Positions 61,563 to 64,000 of a DNA stretch of 64,000 nucleotides are shown here, piece by piece. A model generated the notes under the pieces. The model saw only the letters and a program-made list of their open reading frames with translations, ran no database searches and was not told the origin of the DNA. Position 1 is the stretch's first letter. Each line of letters begins with the position of its first letter. The stretch covers positions 682,001-746,000 of the forward strand of contig NZ_MTZV01000004.1 of assembly GCF_002362315.1 (NCBI RefSeq), written 5' to 3'. The position numbers and the translations under genes are program-made. This DNA is from Paraburkholderia acidicola (lineage in GTDB: Bacteria; Pseudomonadota; Gammaproteobacteria; Burkholderiales; Burkholderiaceae).

Positions 61563-62309
61563 ATGATCGTGTTCGTCACAGGCGCGTCCGCAGGGTTCGG
61601 CGCCGCTATCGCAAGAGCGTTCGTCAACGGCGGCCATCGGGTCGTCGCCACCGCGCGCCGCAAGGACCGCCTGCAAGCGCTCGCCGATGAACTGGGCGAG
61701 CGGCTCCTGCCGTTCGAACTCGACGTGCGCGACCGCGCCGCCGTCGAAGCCGCGCCGGCCGCGCTGCCGCCAGAGTTCGCAGCCATCGACGTGCTGGTCA
61801 ACAACGCCGGTCTCGCACTCGGCCTGGAACCCGCCCAGCGCGCCGTGCTGGACGACTGGCAAACGATGATCGACACCAACTGCACCGGCCTTGTGCAGGT
61901 TACGCGCGCGCTGCTGCCGGGCATGGTGGAGCGTAACCGCGGACACGTGTTCAATCTGGGCTCCGCGGCGGCCAACTGGCCCTATGCGGGCGGCAACGTC
62001 TACGGCGCGACCAAGGCGTTCGTGCGGCAGTTCAGCCTGAACCTGCGCGCCGACCTGACCGGCACCGCGGTGCGCGTCACCGATGTCGAGCCGGGACTGT
62101 GCGGCGGTACCGAGTTTTCAAACGTGCGTTTCCGCGGCGACGACGCGAAGGCGGCGAATGTCTACCAGAACGTCCAGCCGCTAACCGCCGAAGACATCGC
62201 GGAATCGATCTACTGGATCGCCACACGGCCCGCTCACGTGAACATCAACACGATCGAGCTGATGCCGGTTGCGCAGTCGTTTGCGGGTTTGTCGGTGCAC
62301 CGCGGCTGA
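61563..62309 (+). CDS. ydfG: YdfG-like SDR (malonic semialdehyde / serine dehydrogenase)
   Basis: A 248-residue SDR almost line-for-line like E. coli YdfG: MIVFVTGASAGFGAAIARAF at the start, VLVNNAGLALGLEPA, WPYAGGNVYGATKAFVRQFS with Tyr and Lys of the catalytic set, and GTEFSNVRFRGDDAKA. E. coli YdfG oxidises L-allo-threonine, L-serine and 3-hydroxypropionate and reduces malonic semialdehyde with NADP(H). GGAG precedes ATG. The C-terminus FAGLSVHRG also matches. Confidence 0.94.
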   Translation: MIVFVTGASAGFGAAIARAFVNGGHRVVATARRKDRLQALADELGERLLPFELDVRDRAAVEAAPAALPPEFAAIDVLVNNAGLALGLEPAQRAVLDDWQTMIDTNCTGLVQVTRALLPGMVERNRGHVFNLGSAAANWPYAGGNVYGATKAFVRQFSLNLRADLTGTAVRVTDVEPGLCGGTEFSNVRFRGDDAKAANVYQNVQPLTAEDIAESIYWIATRPAHVNINTIELMPVAQSFAGLSVHRG

Positions 62310-62381
62310 GCGTTCGCGCCGCACGTGGCAACCGGAAAGACAACAAATCGCGACAAATCGTGAGACGCGTCCGCGTTCCGG

Positions 62382-62387
62382 TAAAAT
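62382..62387 (+). promoter_or_regulatory. Possible -10 box of ybgC-tolQR
   Basis: TAAAAT sits eight bases upstream of the ybgC ATG at 62395, and no ribosome site fits between. If used, the transcript would be nearly leaderless. No good -35 box is found 16-18 bases upstream. Confidence 0.35.
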
Positions 62388-62394
62388 GCGCGGC

Positions 62395-62865
62395 ATGAAT
62401 ATGTCCAGCAGCCAGCCCGGCACGGAACCAGGCTTCACGTGGCCGATCCGGGTGTATTACGAAGACACCGATGCCGGTGGCATCGTGTACTCCGCGAATT
62501 ACATGAAGTTTTTCGAGCGGGCGCGCACCGAATGGTTGCGCGCCTCCGGAATCGACCAGCGGCAACTCGCCGACGAAACCGGCACGATGTTCATCGTGTG
62601 CAGCACCGCGCTCAGTTACCGGGCGCCGGCGCGGCTCGACGATCTCGTCACCGTGATCAGCCGGGTTGAGCGGCTTGGCCGCGCATCGGTCGATTTCACG
62701 CAGGAAGCCTGGCGTGACGACACGCTGCTCGCCACGGGCGAGATCCGGGTCGGCTGCGTCGAACGTGCTGCGTTCCGACCTGCCGCCATTCCTCCACCGG
62801 TGCTCGCCGCATTGCGGCGCGGACCAGCTACTACGACGACCGGCGTGTCAACGACAGTCGACTGA
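62395..62865 (+). CDS. ybgC: Tol-Pal-associated acyl-CoA thioesterase
   Basis: A 156-residue hotdog-fold thioesterase at the head of the Tol-Pal genes. The active-site segment YYEDTDAGGIVYSANYMKFFERARTEWL, broken as YYEDTDAGGIVYSANY and MKFFERARTEWL, has the Tyr and Asp of E. coli YbgC, but Ser replaces the His that follows the VVY in E. coli, as in many beta-proteobacterial relatives. ATG at 62395 is one of several close starts (62386, 62401). The enzyme acts on short or long acyl-CoA; its link to Tol-Pal is positional. Confidence 0.92.
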   Translation: MNMSSSQPGTEPGFTWPIRVYYEDTDAGGIVYSANYMKFFERARTEWLRASGIDQRQLADETGTMFIVCSTALSYRAPARLDDLVTVISRVERLGRASVDFTQEAWRDDTLLATGEIRVGCVERAAFRPAAIPPPVLAALRRGPATTTTGVSTTVD

Positions 62866-63019
62866 ACACCGTTGATACGTCGCCAGTGAACTCGTATCGA
62901 TCAAAGCCACACCAAGCATGGTTCGGCGAAGGATACGCCGAAGCTTCCGGTTTCCCGACCGCCAGCTTCGACGGGCCTTGCAGCCGGACGCCCCTTCCGG
63001 GACGTTACAGCGAACCTCT

Positions 63020-63697
63020 ATGAACACTACCCAAGATCTATCGATCGTTTCCCTCGTTCTCAACGCGAGCCTGCTGGCCCAGGCCGTGATGGCGCTGCTG
63101 CTGCTGCTGTCGCTGTTGTCGTGGACATTCATCTTCCGCAAGTGGTTTGCGATCCGGCGCGCACGCGCGCAGACCGAGCGTTTCGAACGCGAGTTCTGGT
63201 CGGGCGGCGACCTGCAGGCGCTATACCAGAGCGCCGCGAACAACCGCCACTCGATCGGCGCGCTCGAACGGATCTTCGAATCCGGCATGCGCGAATTCCT
63301 GAAGGGCAAGGAAAAACGGCTCAACGATCCGGGCGCGATCCTCGACGGTGCACGACGCGCGATGCGTGCCGCGTTCCAGCGTGAGATGGACGTCCTCGAA
63401 GCGAACCTCGCGTTCCTCGCATCGGTCGGTTCGGTCAGCCCGTATATCGGTCTGTTCGGTACCGTCTGGGGGATCATGAATGCGTTCCGCGGTCTCGCGA
63501 ACGTGCAGCAGGCCACGCTAGCGAACGTGGCGCCCGGTATCGCCGAAGCGCTGACCGCCACCGCGATCGGTCTGTTCGCGGCGATTCCGGCGGTGGTTGC
63601 CTACAACCGCTACGCACACGATATCGACCGCCTCGCGATCCGCTTCGAGACCTTCATCGAAGAGTTCTCGAACATCCTGCAGCGCCAGGCGCACTAA
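63020..63697 (+). CDS. tolQ: TolQ, Tol-Pal motor protein
   Basis: A 225-residue inner-membrane protein with three membrane helices (about 17-38, 135-158, 170-192). MotA/TolQ/ExbB features are GSVSPYIGLFGTVWGIM, AFRGLANV and EALTATAIGLFAAIPAVVAYN. With TolR it uses proton flow to energise TolA and keep the outer membrane constricted at division. ATG at 63020 begins the family sequence. tolR starts 10 bases later. Confidence 0.96.
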   Translation: MNTTQDLSIVSLVLNASLLAQAVMALLLLLSLLSWTFIFRKWFAIRRARAQTERFEREFWSGGDLQALYQSAANNRHSIGALERIFESGMREFLKGKEKRLNDPGAILDGARRAMRAAFQREMDVLEANLAFLASVGSVSPYIGLFGTVWGIMNAFRGLANVQQATLANVAPGIAEALTATAIGLFAAIPAVVAYNRYAHDIDRLAIRFETFIEEFSNILQRQAH

Positions 63698-63707
63698 GGA
63701 GCACACC

Positions 63708-64000
63708 ATGGCCGGTTCCTCGTCATCCAGCATGCGCGGTAGCCGTACGCGCCGCGCGATGGCCGACATCAACGTCGTGCCGTATATCGACGTGATGCTC
63801 GTGCTGCTCGTGATCTTCATGGTGACCGCCCCGCTCGTCGCGCCGTCAATTGTTAATTTGCCGACCGTCGGTGGTGCCGCGCCCCAGCAGCAGACGCCGC
63901 CGGTCGTCGTCAACATCCGCGCCGATGGCAACATGAACGTCAAGTACAAGGACGATGGCGGCGCGACCCAGCAGGAAAACATGACGCGGGCCGACCTGAA
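63708..64000 (+). CDS. tolR: TolR, 5' part
   Basis: Gene runs past the right edge; 97 codons are visible. Residues 1-17 are a basic cytoplasmic start, then MADINVVPYIDVMLVLLVIFM, the ExbD/TolR membrane helix with proton-channel Asp28, and a periplasmic part beginning TAPLVAPSIVNLPTVGG. AAGGAG lies upstream of ATG at 63708. It partners TolQ. Confidence 0.95.
   Translation, partial: MAGSSSSSMRGSRTRRAMADINVVPYIDVMLVLLVIFMVTAPLVAPSIVNLPTVGGAAPQQQTPPVVVNIRADGNMNVKYKDDGGATQQENMTRADL

Noticed and set aside
1..64000. Mobile elements, prophage, CRISPR, tRNA or rRNA genes
   Set aside because: No transposase, integrase, repeat-spacer pattern, cloverleaf or rRNA sequence was recognised on reading; small RNAs could still be missed.

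Overview
This 64 kb window is a high-GC, densely packed chromosomal segment that reads as Burkholderiales, most likely Paraburkholderia or a close relative. The pointers are two classical trimeric porins, DUF2844, DUF4148 and WXXGXW small secreted proteins, many LysR regulators, a glyA-nrdR-fimT-pilVWX-pilE string and a ybgC-tolQ-tolR string. The genus is an inference from gene style and order, not from a search. I saw no rRNA, tRNA, CRISPR array, transposase, integrase or prophage module.

Layout. 1-4.6 kb: small exported proteins (DUF2844 and a partial lipoprotein leftward; an NHL beta-propeller lipoprotein, a 49-residue lipoprotein and three aromatic/HPGW-rich proteins rightward), followed by an orphan OmpR-type regulator. 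4.6-11.3 kb: an aromatic amino acid ammonia-lyase with a LysR gene, two short-chain dehydrogenases, a LysE-type exporter and a TauE/SafE permease. 11.3-15 kb: a BON-domain protein, an orphan membrane-anchored TAXI-type binding protein and a DsbA-fold isomerase. 15-22.2 kb: xanthine dehydrogenase xdhABC (XdhC lacks its N-terminal domain) between a LysR gene and an MFS transporter. 22.3-24.8 kb: a small hypothetical gene, a LysR gene and an orphan response regulator. 24.8-31.8 kb: an RND efflux operon (permease, adaptor, outer-membrane factor) ending in a universal stress protein gene. 32-35.3 kb: two porins flanking a DUF4148/lipoprotein pair. 35.5-38.4 kb: a two-component operon with an additional regulator whose receiver has lost its active site.

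38.5-46.7 kb: small exported proteins, a PLP aminotransferase, a LysR gene, a possible fertility-inhibition-family protein, an enoyl-CoA hydratase and two MFS transporters. 46.7-50.8 kb: a transporter-hmgA-fahA operon for homogentisate (tyrosine/phenylalanine) catabolism. 51-54.7 kb: a degenerate EAL protein, an IclR regulator divergent from glutaryl-CoA dehydrogenase gcdH with a clean palindrome between them, and a 1-Cys peroxiredoxin. 55-56.4 kb: a yqjDEK-like membrane gene trio. 56.4-61.1 kb: glyA, nrdR and a compact minor-pilin operon (fimT, pilV, pilW, pilX, pilE, no pilY1). 61.5-64 kb: ydfG, then ybgC, tolQ and the start of tolR.

Most of the window is housekeeping and catabolic. The least explained parts are the small exported-protein cluster at 1-4.6 kb, the pseudo-receiver regulator at 35.5 kb, the orphan TAXI protein at 12.4 kb, the shortened XdhC, and several unassigned palindromic operators. 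I found no convincing wholly new multi-gene system; the best candidate is the 2.2-4.6 kb exported-protein cluster.
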